A stretch of DNA of 64,000 bases, from positions 285,081-349,080 of the forward strand of contig JAGAKE010000002.1 in the NCBI GenBank assembly GCA_017625775.1, written 5' to 3'. Below, piece by piece: positions 25,848 through 34,513 of this stretch (its first letter is position 1; every line of letters starts with the position of its first letter). The notes below the pieces were generated by a model, which did not search any database, was not told where the DNA came from, and was given only the letters and a program-made list of their open reading frames with translations. The translations under genes were made by a program, and so were the position numbers. The DNA is from Fibrobacteraceae bacterium (lineage in GTDB: Bacteria > Fibrobacterota > Fibrobacteria > Fibrobacterales > Fibrobacteraceae).

Positions 25848-27091
25848 TATTGAACCTCCACTGTATATTTCCATTCAGTTTTTATTCCGGCTCGTTGAAC
25901 TCGAAGAACCATTTCATATTTTCCTAATTGTGGGAATTCAATCATTACAACAGAAGCTCCCTTCATGGAATAATTTTTTCCAGCCACAGAAACTTCTAAT
26001 TCAAAGGATTGTTCTCCATTACGATTGCTGAGCCAAAAATATGGATCAAATACCAACTGAATTTGCGAGCCACGAACAAATTCTAATGCAGGAGCTGCTC
26101 CTAAGAAATGCCCCTTTACCACTTGATATTTTGCACATGATGAATCTGCAGAAAGCGATTCACATTCACTAGCGTCATAATCCACATCCATAGCAAGAAT
26201 TGGAAGCAAAGTATAATCATGAGATGCTGATAATAACTTTCCATTTTGCAATAATGTTCGAGGGTTAGCAATCACACTATCACGCACTAAATTTTTAGCA
26301 AACAAATAAGCCTTATTCATAAAGCTTGAAACCGAAATTTCTTTTGGCATTTCTTTTATTTTTTCATTTTCCATTTCGGAAAGAAAAATTCCTGTAGATG
26401 AAATGTTTTTTAAGGAATCTCTTACTTCTATGGAATAACCTGCGCGAGAATAAGGCAATGTAAAACTACCTTCCATAAAATCTCGACTTGGCTTAGAAAA
26501 AACTGTTTCCGATAAAACAAAAGTTTCAGAAGATTCCTGAGTAGGAAATTCCAAATTACTTTCATTTTCTGAATTTTTTGAATAAATGGAAATTTCACCT
26601 ACTAGCAATGTTATATAATGCCAAGCAGGAACTCCCTTCAATTTTAAATTCAACGAGGAAACTTCAACTGGAAAAGAATCAAAAATATCCTCTAAAGGAA
26701 TTTTTATTTCTTTTGCCGTATTTGCGGGCAAAGAAACATTCTTCTTAGAAGAATTCCCAAGTGACAATTCTAATTCCACCTGTTCTGTTACGAAAACTTT
26801 AAAACTCAAAAAACCACCGTCTAATTTCAGCGGCAACTTTTCAAATTTCAAAATAGCATTCCAGTCAGAATCATAATTTTTCTGACCAGAAAAGCGAATG
26901 TAAGGCGGCTCTAATCCGCCTTTATTCCCCCAATTGGTTTTCCACTCGGGAGGTTCTGGAAATGTAAAAGAAGCAGATTCTAAAATCCCTTCTCCAGGAT
27001 ACAATTGAATTTCTTTTAATTCTGTTGCATATAAATTAACAGAAAAAAGTAATGCAATCATGTAAATGGCTTGAATCACTCTAAAATTCAT
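25847..27091 (-). CDS. Exported beta-sandwich protein coupled to the lipase gene, 414 aa
   Basis: Signal peptide (MNFRVIQAIYMIALLFSVNLYA) then a galactose-binding-like module (ESASFTFPEPPEWKTNW ... LKFEKLPLKLDGGFLSFKVF), a linker and one or two Ig-like regions ending in GKYEMVLRVQRAGIKTEWKY. No catalytic motif. The ATG at 27091 is chosen because AAAGGA stands 7 nt before it; a GTG 18 bp upstream overlaps that site. Its stop overlaps the lipase start, suggesting the two products act together outside the inner membrane, for instance as binding partner and enzyme. Unknown family. Confidence 0.75.
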   Translation of the reverse strand: MNFRVIQAIYMIALLFSVNLYATELKEIQLYPGEGILESASFTFPEPPEWKTNWGNKGGLEPPYIRFSGQKNYDSDWNAILKFEKLPLKLDGGFLSFKVFVTEQVELELSLGNSSKKNVSLPANTAKEIKIPLEDIFDSFPVEVSSLNLKLKGVPAWHYITLLVGEISIYSKNSENESNLEFPTQESSETFVLSETVFSKPSRDFMEGSFTLPYSRAGYSIEVRDSLKNISSTGIFLSEMENEKIKEMPKEISVSSFMNKAYLFAKNLVRDSVIANPRTLLQNGKLLSASHDYTLLPILAMDVDYDASECESLSADSSCAKYQVVKGHFLGAAPALEFVRGSQIQLVFDPYFWLSNRNGEQSFELEVSVAGKNYSMKGASVVMIEFPQLGKYEMVLRVQRAGIKTEWKYTVEVQ

Positions 27092-27210
27092 AGAGAGTTC
27101 CTTTTTCACAAAATCTTATTCTCTTGTGATTTTGTAAAGGTTTGAGACGAATGCCTCTGTGAATATAAAAACAGGCTCTAAAGCCAAAAGGATATTTTAG
27201 ACAAAAATAT

Positions 27211-27228
27211 CCCGCTTAAAAAAGCGGG
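27211..27228 (-). terminator. Terminator downstream of the LytS-type kinase gene
   Basis: Stem CCCGCTT / AAGCGGG with loop AAAA; on the minus strand it is followed by ATATTTTTG. It lies about 110 bp past the kinase stop. The rest of 27092-27339 shows nothing I can name. Confidence 0.6.
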
Positions 27229-27339
27229 ACAATTATATCAAAAAAAATTATGCTGTAGAGACTTACTTCTCTTTATTTTACATAACGAGAAATTCTTTTT
27301 CCAATTGACTAGAAATTAAACGTTTAATCACATTATTTT

Positions 27340-28470
27340 CTACAAATTCACTTTTAGATAGACCTTGTAAATATTTTCTTCAATGGTGACATTGTACTCA
27401 TATCGATCAGCATAAATTAAATCTAAACGCTTTTTAAAATTTCCAAGCCCAAGTCCACCAGAAACTCCATCTTTCTTTTTTCTAGGGAAATTTGTATTCT
27501 CTGATTTATACGTTACGCTATTTTCGTCTTCTGTAATTTCAATATGGATAAAAGAATTTCCATTAATATTCAAAGAATGTTTAAAGGAATTTTCTAGCAA
27601 GGGTAAAAACAACAAAGGCATACATTGTTTTTCTGATTTTTCACAATTACTTACAAATGTAATTTCCATAGAATCATCGAATCTCATTTTTTCCAAATTT
27701 ATAAAGCGTTTTAAAAACTCAATTTCTTTACCAAGTGAAACCATATTTTCTTTATTTTCATATAAAAGAGAACGGAGTATAGATACTAAATCAAACATTT
27801 GCATTTTACTTTTTTTAACATCTATATCCATCATAGAAATAATATTATTTATACTATTAAACAAGAAATGAGGGCTCAATTGTCTTTTCAAAAAATCGTT
27901 TTTCATTTCTAACTCTGTTTGTTTTTTTATATGCTGTTGGTAAAAAGATTGAATTTGAAGTGAAGATACAAATAAAACAATATTGATAAAACAAACAAAA
28001 AAATCCAATATTAAAAACTTTAAAAACATTTCTAAAATATTATCGGTCAATTCATAAATGGGAATTGACTTTCCTAGAATCAGTTGTGAAAACAATACTA
28101 TTCCTACTTGATAAACAACAACTGTTAAAATCAAACAAACAAAATTAACCAAAACGTAACAAAAATATCTTTTTCTAAAAAAAAGATTAGGAACAAAGTA
28201 ACGTTGATTCCAAACAAAAACCAACCCTGTCAAAAACAACGAAAGATAAGCGGCAAAGAAAGGAACTGCTATTGTATCTGGCATTCCCTTCACATTAAAC
28301 GTAACTAATGGAAAAAAAAGAAAAAGAATAATGGTCATTAACTTGATGAATGACACTGGAAGAGGATTCAGTACATTTGGGAAATTTTGAACAATATCTT
28401 CAAATTTTCCACAACGACTAACAATATCCTCAACGAATTGATTCATTTTTTTGTTCTTATTTTTCTTCAT
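27340..28470 (-). CDS. Sensor histidine kinase of the LytS/YehU type
   Basis: 376 residues. Four or more N-terminal membrane segments (about 40-170: FIKLMTIILFLFFPLVTFNV, FFAAYLSLFLTGLVFVW, YCYVLVNFVCLILTVVVYQ), then a His_kinase domain with the phospho-acceptor H201 in LSPHFLFNSINN and an HATPase N-box LPLLENSFKHS and G-box GLGLGNFKKRL. Such kinases normally pair with a LytTR response regulator; none is adjacent, so it is an orphan here. No clear Shine-Dalgarno. Divergent from the sigma-70 gene across about 170 bp that contains two TTGACA boxes (28511-28516 and 28543-28548). Confidence 0.88.
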   Translation of the reverse strand: MKKNKNKKMNQFVEDIVSRCGKFEDIVQNFPNVLNPLPVSFIKLMTIILFLFFPLVTFNVKGMPDTIAVPFFAAYLSLFLTGLVFVWNQRYFVPNLFFRKRYFCYVLVNFVCLILTVVVYQVGIVLFSQLILGKSIPIYELTDNILEMFLKFLILDFFVCFINIVLFVSSLQIQSFYQQHIKKQTELEMKNDFLKRQLSPHFLFNSINNIISMMDIDVKKSKMQMFDLVSILRSLLYENKENMVSLGKEIEFLKRFINLEKMRFDDSMEITFVSNCEKSEKQCMPLLFLPLLENSFKHSLNINGNSFIHIEITEDENSVTYKSENTNFPRKKKDGVSGGLGLGNFKKRLDLIYADRYEYNVTIEENIYKVYLKVNL

Positions 28471-28643
28471 AGCAACAATTTAACTCTATTCACTAAAAAA
28501 AGACTGTTTTTTGACAATTTCGTGACAAAACATTCATTTTTCTTGACAAAACCGAGAGTTTATTTTTGCGAAGAAAGGATAGGAATATGACACACACCTT
28601 CGGAAAAAGAAAATAGATTATGTCAAGAAAAAAGAGGTACACG

Positions 28644-29489
28644 ATGAATAAGGAATATAACGAAAAAGGAATATACTTTCAATATCTGAAAGATATTTCG
28701 AAATATCCTTTGCTTTCCGTTGCCGAAGAAAAAGTTTTACTTAAAGAAGTGGCAAGAGGAAACAAAGCAGCTTTAGATAAATTAGTTCGTTCCAATCTCA
28801 AGTTTGTAGTAAACATTGCAAACTTATATAAAGGTCAAGGTCTTGATATTAATGAACTTATTAACGAAGGAAATATGGGGCTTATTGAAGCTGCACAGCG
28901 TTTCAACCCTGACCAAAAAATCAAATTTATTAGTTATGCTGTTTGGTGGGTTCGCCAAAACATTACTCGCGCCCTTGCAGAAAAAGCTCGCCTAGTTCGT
29001 ATTAGCGCCGAAAAAGAATTAGTACTTCGTAGATTCAACCGTCATGGAGGAGAATTACGTCAAACTATTGGCGGAAATTTAAGCATTGACCCATCAAGTC
29101 TTGAAGGGATTACTCGATACAAAGCAAAAGATATTGAAAAAATTTTAATGATGGGAAATAGAGCCACATCTTTAGATACGCCTGTCGGTGAAGATGGGGA
29201 CACCACCCTTCAAGATTGTATTGCAGCAGAAGGAGCCTCTACGGATTCCCTAGCAAACTTTAGGCACAAGAAAAATGTCTTTAAAAAGGTATTAGATACA
29301 AACCTTAACGAACAAGAACAAAAAGTAATTGGTCTTTATTATGGTCTTGAAAACGATTTAGACCTCAATCTCAAAGAAATCGCTCCTATTGTAGGATTGT
29401 CCAAAGAACGCGTAAGACAACTTAAAGAAAATGCTTTGGCTAAACTACGTTCTACAGAAAATGAGCGTTTGCTTACAGAGGTTGCTTAA
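28644..29489 (+). CDS. Sigma-70 family RNA polymerase sigma factor, short primary type
   Basis: 281 residues, lacking region 1.1, like the primary sigma factor of Bacteroidota and like group 2 sigmas. Region 1.2 (YLKDISKYPLLSVAEE), 2.1-2.4 (NLKFVVNIANLYKGQGLDI, NEGNMGLIEAAQRF, ISYAVWWVRQNITRALAE), region 3 (RISAEKELVLRRFNR) and region 4.2 (LKEIAPIVGLSKERVRQLKENAL). ATG 28644 is preferred over ATG 28620 because GAGG lies 6 nt before it. A TTGACA box about 95 nt upstream may be its promoter. Terminator follows the stop. Whether it is the housekeeping factor cannot be settled from this window alone. Confidence 0.9.
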   Translation: MNKEYNEKGIYFQYLKDISKYPLLSVAEEKVLLKEVARGNKAALDKLVRSNLKFVVNIANLYKGQGLDINELINEGNMGLIEAAQRFNPDQKIKFISYAVWWVRQNITRALAEKARLVRISAEKELVLRRFNRHGGELRQTIGGNLSIDPSSLEGITRYKAKDIEKILMMGNRATSLDTPVGEDGDTTLQDCIAAEGASTDSLANFRHKKNVFKKVLDTNLNEQEQKVIGLYYGLENDLDLNLKEIAPIVGLSKERVRQLKENALAKLRSTENERLLTEVA

Positions 29490-29519
29490 GTTTTTTTTTC
29501 TCTCTCATCGAATCCTTAA

Positions 29520-29546
29520 AAAACCGATCTATGATCGGTTTTTTTC
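29520..29546 (+). terminator. Terminator of the sigma factor gene
   Basis: Stem AAAACCGATC / GATCGGTTTT with loop TAT and a T run. It falls between the sigma stop and the ctpA promoter, ruling out an upstream start for ctpA. Confidence 0.9.
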
Positions 29547-29637
29547 TATTCCTAGTCAAAAGAAAGCTCTTTAAAAGGGAGATTCATTTATTCCTTAAAA
29601 AATTTACCCATTTACAGGGGATATTTTCATTTTTCCT

Positions 29638-29667
29638 TTTACATTTCTCGCTAGGAAATTGTATTTT
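29638..29667 (+). promoter_or_regulatory. Promoter of the ctpA-like gene, leaderless type
   Basis: -35 TTTACA (29638-29643), 18-bp spacer, -10 TATTTT (29662-29667), then 7 nt to the ATG at 29675, so the predicted transcript starts at about the start codon. No Shine-Dalgarno in between. Confidence 0.55.
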
Positions 29668-29674
29668 TCAAGCT

Positions 29675-31450
29675 ATGAATAAAAGTTTAAATTTCCTCAA
29701 AATCTCTATTTTGACGCTACTTTCTTGTAGCCTCACTTTTGCAACACCTAAAAAAGATAAAGCTCCTGGCGATTTTTATGAAGAAATCTCTAGATTCAAT
29801 AAGATTCTTTCTGAAGTCAACCGAAAATATGTAGAAAGCGTTGATCCGGCTGAAATCTCTGATGCAGCAATTGAGGGCATTCGTAATATTCTTGATCCTC
29901 ATACTGTTGTTTTTGGACCAGAAGATTTTGAAGATTTAAAAATTTCCATGGAAGGAAAGTTTGGTGGAGTAGGAATTACTATTAGCCTTAGAGATAATGT
30001 TCTAACCGTTATTTCGCCTTTGGCAGGAACACCTGCTTTTAGACTAGGTATTCGTGCTGGAGATAAAATTCGAAAAATTGAAGGCAAAGATACTAAAGGC
30101 CTTACTTTAGATGAAGCTGTAGAAAAACTCCGCGGGAAGATCGGAACCGATGTAACCATTTCTATTGAAAGAGAAGGAATTCCTGAATTAATGGATTTTA
30201 CAATCACTAGAGATGAAATCATCGTTCATGCCATTCCATATTACTCAATTATTAAAAATGATATTGGCTACATTAAACTTGCAACATTTGCAGATAACAC
30301 CACAGAAGATTTAGAAAACGCTATTAAAGAATTAAAAAAACAAGGGATGAAAAAACTCATCTTGGACTTGCGTTATAATCCAGGGGGACTCCTAAACCAA
30401 GCTACAAGCGTTAGTGAACTTTTCTTAAAGAAAGGAAATCTTATTGTCAGCACTAAAGGAAGAACGCAACAAACAGAAGCTTTCGCTAGAAAAGACGGCG
30501 TTCTTTCTTCTGATATTCCTTTAGTTCTTTTGGTAAACCAAGGTTCTGCTAGTGCTTCCGAAATTGTTGCTGGAGCTGTTCAAGATTGGGATAGAGGCTT
30601 GATTATTGGCAAAACAACTTTTGGAAAAGGTTCTGTTCAAACCATTTTCCCGCTTGACAACCAAGGTCATGCTTTAAAGCTTACTACTGCATTCTATTAC
30701 TTACCTTTTGGTCGCTGCATCAATAAAAAAGAAAATGGAATTCATGGTTTACAAGCTTTAGAAGAATCCATGAATGAAGAAGTAAAAGACACCTTAAAAC
30801 AAGATACGACTGTTATTGATACGTTCCACACCAATAAAGGAAGAAAAATGGTTGGCGGAGGCGGAATCATTCCGGATATTGATGTAGAACTCGATGCAAT
30901 ACCTTGGGTTGTGCAAGTTCAAGAACGCATGGCCATGTATTTTAAGTTCGCTGTTAAAGTTAGACCGGCTCTAGAAAAAGCTGGCGTCAAAGTAGATTTA
31001 AATTGGAACGTTCCTGATTCTCTTTATGAACAATTCCGCAATTTCTGCATGAAAGACACTAATTTCACTAAAATCAAAAGTAATGCGATTGCCACTGCGG
31101 AATTACTTGAAAAGTCTTTACTCACTGAACAGAAATTCATGGGAGATTCTTCAAAAACTATTTCTGATTCCTTGCTTTCACTTCGAATTAAAGAACTTAA
31201 AGAGGCTTTAGATTTAGCTAAAATGCGCCAATTTGAAGAATACAAAACATACATCAAAGACGGAATTAAACGTGAATTGCTAACTGCTATTTCGGGCGAT
31301 TCCATTAGCACCACATTTACATTACAACATGACAAACAAGTTCAAACAGCAATCCAGTATTTGTCTGATTTAGACTTATACAAAAAAGCATTAAGTGCAG
31401 AACAAACAAAGAACAAATCTAAAGAAAAGAACAATTCTAAAAAGAAATAA
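29675..31450 (+). CDS. ctpA: C-terminal processing protease (S41 family, CtpA/Prc)
   Basis: Periplasmic serine protease that trims C-termini. Signal peptide MNKSLNFLKISILTLLSCSLTFA, PDZ domain (about 90-170: GGVGITISLRDNVLTVISPL, GIRAGDKI), and S41 core with the catalytic Ser/Lys dyad S293 (in SASASE) and K318 (in FGKGSVQT), 25 residues apart as in known CtpA enzymes. A Lys-rich helical tail (about 500-591) is longer than in minimal family members. 591 residues. First gene of a run ctpA-mlaE-dciA-gyrB-polyprenyl synthase with gaps of 2 bp or less except before gyrB. Confidence 0.93.
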   Translation: MNKSLNFLKISILTLLSCSLTFATPKKDKAPGDFYEEISRFNKILSEVNRKYVESVDPAEISDAAIEGIRNILDPHTVVFGPEDFEDLKISMEGKFGGVGITISLRDNVLTVISPLAGTPAFRLGIRAGDKIRKIEGKDTKGLTLDEAVEKLRGKIGTDVTISIEREGIPELMDFTITRDEIIVHAIPYYSIIKNDIGYIKLATFADNTTEDLENAIKELKKQGMKKLILDLRYNPGGLLNQATSVSELFLKKGNLIVSTKGRTQQTEAFARKDGVLSSDIPLVLLVNQGSASASEIVAGAVQDWDRGLIIGKTTFGKGSVQTIFPLDNQGHALKLTTAFYYLPFGRCINKKENGIHGLQALEESMNEEVKDTLKQDTTVIDTFHTNKGRKMVGGGGIIPDIDVELDAIPWVVQVQERMAMYFKFAVKVRPALEKAGVKVDLNWNVPDSLYEQFRNFCMKDTNFTKIKSNAIATAELLEKSLLTEQKFMGDSSKTISDSLLSLRIKELKEALDLAKMRQFEEYKTYIKDGIKRELLTAISGDSISTTFTLQHDKQVQTAIQYLSDLDLYKKALSAEQTKNKSKEKNNSKKK

Positions 31451-31452
31451 TT

Positions 31453-32241
31453 ATGGTTTTGCGTTTACTGGATCTTGCTGCTGAAAGTCTCGGACAATAC
31501 GTCCGAAGATTTTTTCGGCATGTGTTCCGGTATTTGGCTTTTGTCTGGGAACTATTTAAAAACATTCCTGATTCCCTTCGAAATTTTCATACAACTGTAG
31601 AACAAATGCATACGATTGGAATTACAAGTATTCCAGTAGTTATTGCGGCTTCTGTTTCTACTGGAGCCATTATGGCCTGGCAGTTGGCTTATCAATTTGC
31701 CGATATGATTCCCATGATGTTTGTAGGAATGGCTGTAGGTAATTCTGTAATGGTTGAGCTTTGCCCAATTTTAACAGCTATGGTTCTTGCAGGTCGTGTA
31801 GGGGCTTCAATGTGTTCTGAACTTGGAACGATGGCTGTTACAGAACAGTTAGACGCTTACAAAGTACTTGGCCTAAACCCTTATAAATTTCTTTTAACGC
31901 CTAGGCTGCTTGCTTCTATTATTATGCTTCCCGTTCTTACCATTATAAGCATTTTCGTTGGAATTATTGGTGGTTATGTGGTAGCACATCTTTACAAAGA
32001 GGTTTCCTTTCATGTTTTCTTCTACGGCGTTCGCATGTTCTATGAAGATTGGAACTTGTTTGTGGGACTTTTAAAAGCAACTTTATATGGCTACTTTATC
32101 GCTAGTTATGCTTGTTATTTTGGCTACTATACTCACAGTGGTGCAGAAGGCGTTGGAAAAAGCACAAAAGCAACGGTTGTGGCTGGAATGACCAGCATTC
32201 TTATTGGTGGTTTCGTACTCTCAAAATTACTGTTAGTATGA
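31453..32241 (+). CDS. mlaE: MlaE-family ABC transporter permease
   Basis: Inner-membrane permease of a phospholipid transport system that keeps outer-membrane lipid asymmetry. 262 residues, typical size; about five membrane helices and the family stretch VGNSVMVELCPILTAMVLAGRVGAS, ELGTMAVTEQLDAYKVLGLNP and FLLTPRLLASIIMLPVLTI. Two bp after ctpA. The partner ATPase (MlaF) and MCE protein (MlaD) are not next to it, so the complex must be completed by genes elsewhere. Its stop overlaps the next start (ATGA). Confidence 0.92.
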   Translation: MVLRLLDLAAESLGQYVRRFFRHVFRYLAFVWELFKNIPDSLRNFHTTVEQMHTIGITSIPVVIAASVSTGAIMAWQLAYQFADMIPMMFVGMAVGNSVMVELCPILTAMVLAGRVGASMCSELGTMAVTEQLDAYKVLGLNPYKFLLTPRLLASIIMLPVLTIISIFVGIIGGYVVAHLYKEVSFHVFFYGVRMFYEDWNLFVGLLKATLYGYFIASYACYFGYYTHSGAEGVGKSTKATVVAGMTSILIGGFVLSKLLLV

Positions 32242-32582
32242 GTTTTGAAAATTCAAATTTTTTCTCAAAAACAAAACAAAGAAAAAACGCGAAAAGCGTT
32301 GACGCCCCTACAGACTTAGGTGTACTGCTTGAAAAAATGCTAAACAAAGAGTCTTTTGGGCAAATTATTTATCTAAAAAAAATTAAAGAAAATTTTGGAG
32401 AAATTATTGGAGAATTATTACTTCCTTATGTTTCTGCCGAAAAATTAGAAAAGGGAATTTTAACCTTAAAAACAACCTCTTCTGTGTGGAAATCAGAGTT
32501 ATTTTCGCAAAAAAAAGCTATTATTGTGAAGTGTAATTCTACGCTGAAATTACCCATTGTAAAAAAAATAAAATTCTTGTAA
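32238..32582 (+). CDS. DUF721 (DciA-like) protein, 114 aa
   Basis: Small protein starting at ATG 32238, overlapping the mlaE stop by four bases. Residues 25-114 match the DUF721 pattern: LGVLLEKMLNKESFGQ, IKENFGEIIGELLLPYVSAEKLEKGILTL in pieces, then TSSVWKSELFSQKKAIIVKCNSTL. DciA is the ancestral loader of the replicative helicase in bacteria without DnaC, and it is often found near dnaA/gyrB/recF; gyrB follows by 20 bp, which supports the call. Confidence 0.78.
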   Translation: MSFENSNFFSKTKQRKNAKSVDAPTDLGVLLEKMLNKESFGQIIYLKKIKENFGEIIGELLLPYVSAEKLEKGILTLKTTSSVWKSELFSQKKAIIVKCNSTLKLPIVKKIKFL

Positions 32583-32602
32583 TCTTTCCGTTGGAGAAAA
32601 CT

Positions 32603-34513
32603 ATGTCTGAAGAATACAGCGGCTCTAGTATTACCGTCCTTGAAGGTTTAGAAGCTGTTCGAGTACGCCCCGCAATGTATATTGGTTCAACCGATATTCG
32701 TGGGCTTCACCATCTTGTATGGGAAGTGGTAGATAACTCCGTTGACGAAGCTCTTGCAGGATTTTGTAATCACATTGAAATTGAAATTTTGCCTGGTAAT
32801 GGCATTCGCGTTACAGATAACGGACGTGGTATTCCAACCGATTTACACCCTAAAGAAAAAATCGGAACTATTGAAGTTGTTATGACAAAGCTTCATGCTG
32901 GCGGTAAGTTTGATAGCAACTCTTACAAAGTTTCAGCAGGACTTCACGGCGTAGGCGTTAGTTGTGTGAACGCACTTTCAGATAAATTAATTGTTCGCGT
33001 TCGAAGAAATGGTCGTATTGTAGAACAAACATTCTCTAAAGGTCTTCCGCTTGGCGCACAAGTAGATCTTGGAGAATCAGATGGCACTACTGGAACATCT
33101 GTTGAATTTTACCCAGACGCTTCAATTTTTTCTGAAACCGTTTATTCATTTGACACTTTAAAAACTAGGTTCCGCGAACTTGCATTCTTGATGAGTGGTC
33201 TTCGCTTGACCATTACGGATTTGCGCGAGAGAGCAAACATTCAACAAGAAACGTTCTGTTATGAAGGCGGCGTTTCTGATTTTGTGCGTTTTGTTGACGA
33301 ACATCGTTCTCCTCTTTTTGATGCACCAATTCACTTGGTAGTTCCGAACGGAGAATACCCTCTTGAAGTAGCTATGTGGTATAACGATAGCTATCAAGAA
33401 AATTTCTATAGCTTTGTGAATAACGTAAACACCTATGATGGTGGAACGCATGTAACTGGTTTTAAAACAGCCTTGACCCGCGTTATTTCCAAGTTTGCTC
33501 GAGAAATGCCTAAAGGCAAGAAAACTGTTCAAATTTCTTCAGAAGATATTCGCGAAGGGCTAACAGCTGTTATTGCGATTAAAGTTTCCCAACCGCAATT
33601 TGAAGGTCAAACAAAACGCAAACTAGGAAACTCTGCTATTGCTGGTTATGTAAACACGGCGTTCGGCGCTAAATTAGAAGAATTCTTCCAAGAGAATCCT
33701 GCTATTATCCGATTGATTTTAGATAAAGTAGTTGGCGCGGCTATCGCTAGAGAAGCTGCTCACCGCGCAAGAGACTTAGCTAGAAGAAAAAGTCCTCTTG
33801 AAAGCGGCGGCCTCCCAGGTAAACTCGCTGATTGCAGTAGTAGAAAACCGGAAGAATGCGAACTCTTTATTGTGGAAGGTGATTCTGCAGGTGGTTCTGC
33901 AAAAACAGGGCGTGACCGCCATTTCCAAGCCATTCTTCCATTGCGTGGAAAAATCTTAAACGTTGAAAAAGCAAGATTAGATAAAATGCTTGAATCAGAA
34001 ACGATTCGCGATTTAGCTAACGCTATTGGTTGCGGCATTGGTTCTGAATTCAAACTTGAAAAACTTCGTTACCACAAAATCATCATTATGACTGATGCTG
34101 ATGTCGATGGTAGCCACATTCAAACTTTGCTTTTAACATTCTTCTTTAGGCACATGCGCCCACTAGTTGATAATGGCCATATATTTATTGCGCAACCGCC
34201 TCTATACAAATTAACAAGTGGGAAAAATTCAACCTACCTTTTCTCTGATAATGCTAAAAATGCCGCACTTAAGGAATTACCTCCAAATGCGAAATTCGAA
34301 GTAAGTCGTTATAAAGGTCTTGGTGAAATGGATGCTGACGAACTTGCAGAAACTACCATGAATCCAGAAAAACGCCTGCTTAAGCAATGCCATATTGAAG
34401 ATAGTCTTTTAGCTGATCAAATCTTTAGTATGTTAATGGGCGAAGAAGTCCAGCCTAGAAGAAAGTTCATTGAAGACAACGCTTACAAGGTAATGGATAA
34501 ACTAGATGTCTGA
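32603..34513 (+). CDS. gyrB: DNA gyrase subunit B
   Basis: ATPase subunit of gyrase, which introduces negative supercoils. 636 residues, no long insertion. GHKL ATPase domain at 1-220 (VRVRPAMYIGSTDIRGLHHLV, EVVDNSVDEALAG, VTDNGRGIP, KVSAGLHGVGVSCVNALS in parts), transducer, and TOPRIM with EGDSAGGSAKTGRDR and MTDADVDGSHI; C-terminus YKGLGEMDADEL and NPEKR. ATG 32603 follows TTGGAG. Overlaps the next gene by 8 bp. Confidence 0.97.
   Translation: MSEEYSGSSITVLEGLEAVRVRPAMYIGSTDIRGLHHLVWEVVDNSVDEALAGFCNHIEIEILPGNGIRVTDNGRGIPTDLHPKEKIGTIEVVMTKLHAGGKFDSNSYKVSAGLHGVGVSCVNALSDKLIVRVRRNGRIVEQTFSKGLPLGAQVDLGESDGTTGTSVEFYPDASIFSETVYSFDTLKTRFRELAFLMSGLRLTITDLRERANIQQETFCYEGGVSDFVRFVDEHRSPLFDAPIHLVVPNGEYPLEVAMWYNDSYQENFYSFVNNVNTYDGGTHVTGFKTALTRVISKFAREMPKGKKTVQISSEDIREGLTAVIAIKVSQPQFEGQTKRKLGNSAIAGYVNTAFGAKLEEFFQENPAIIRLILDKVVGAAIAREAAHRARDLARRKSPLESGGLPGKLADCSSRKPEECELFIVEGDSAGGSAKTGRDRHFQAILPLRGKILNVEKARLDKMLESETIRDLANAIGCGIGSEFKLEKLRYHKIIIMTDADVDGSHIQTLLLTFFFRHMRPLVDNGHIFIAQPPLYKLTSGKNSTYLFSDNAKNAALKELPPNAKFEVSRYKGLGEMDADELAETTMNPEKRLLKQCHIEDSLLADQIFSMLMGEEVQPRRKFIEDNAYKVMDKLDV

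Noticed and set aside
29531..29674. N-terminal extension of the ctpA frame
   Set aside because: Contains half of the sigma-factor terminator and the promoter; the signal peptide begins at 29675.
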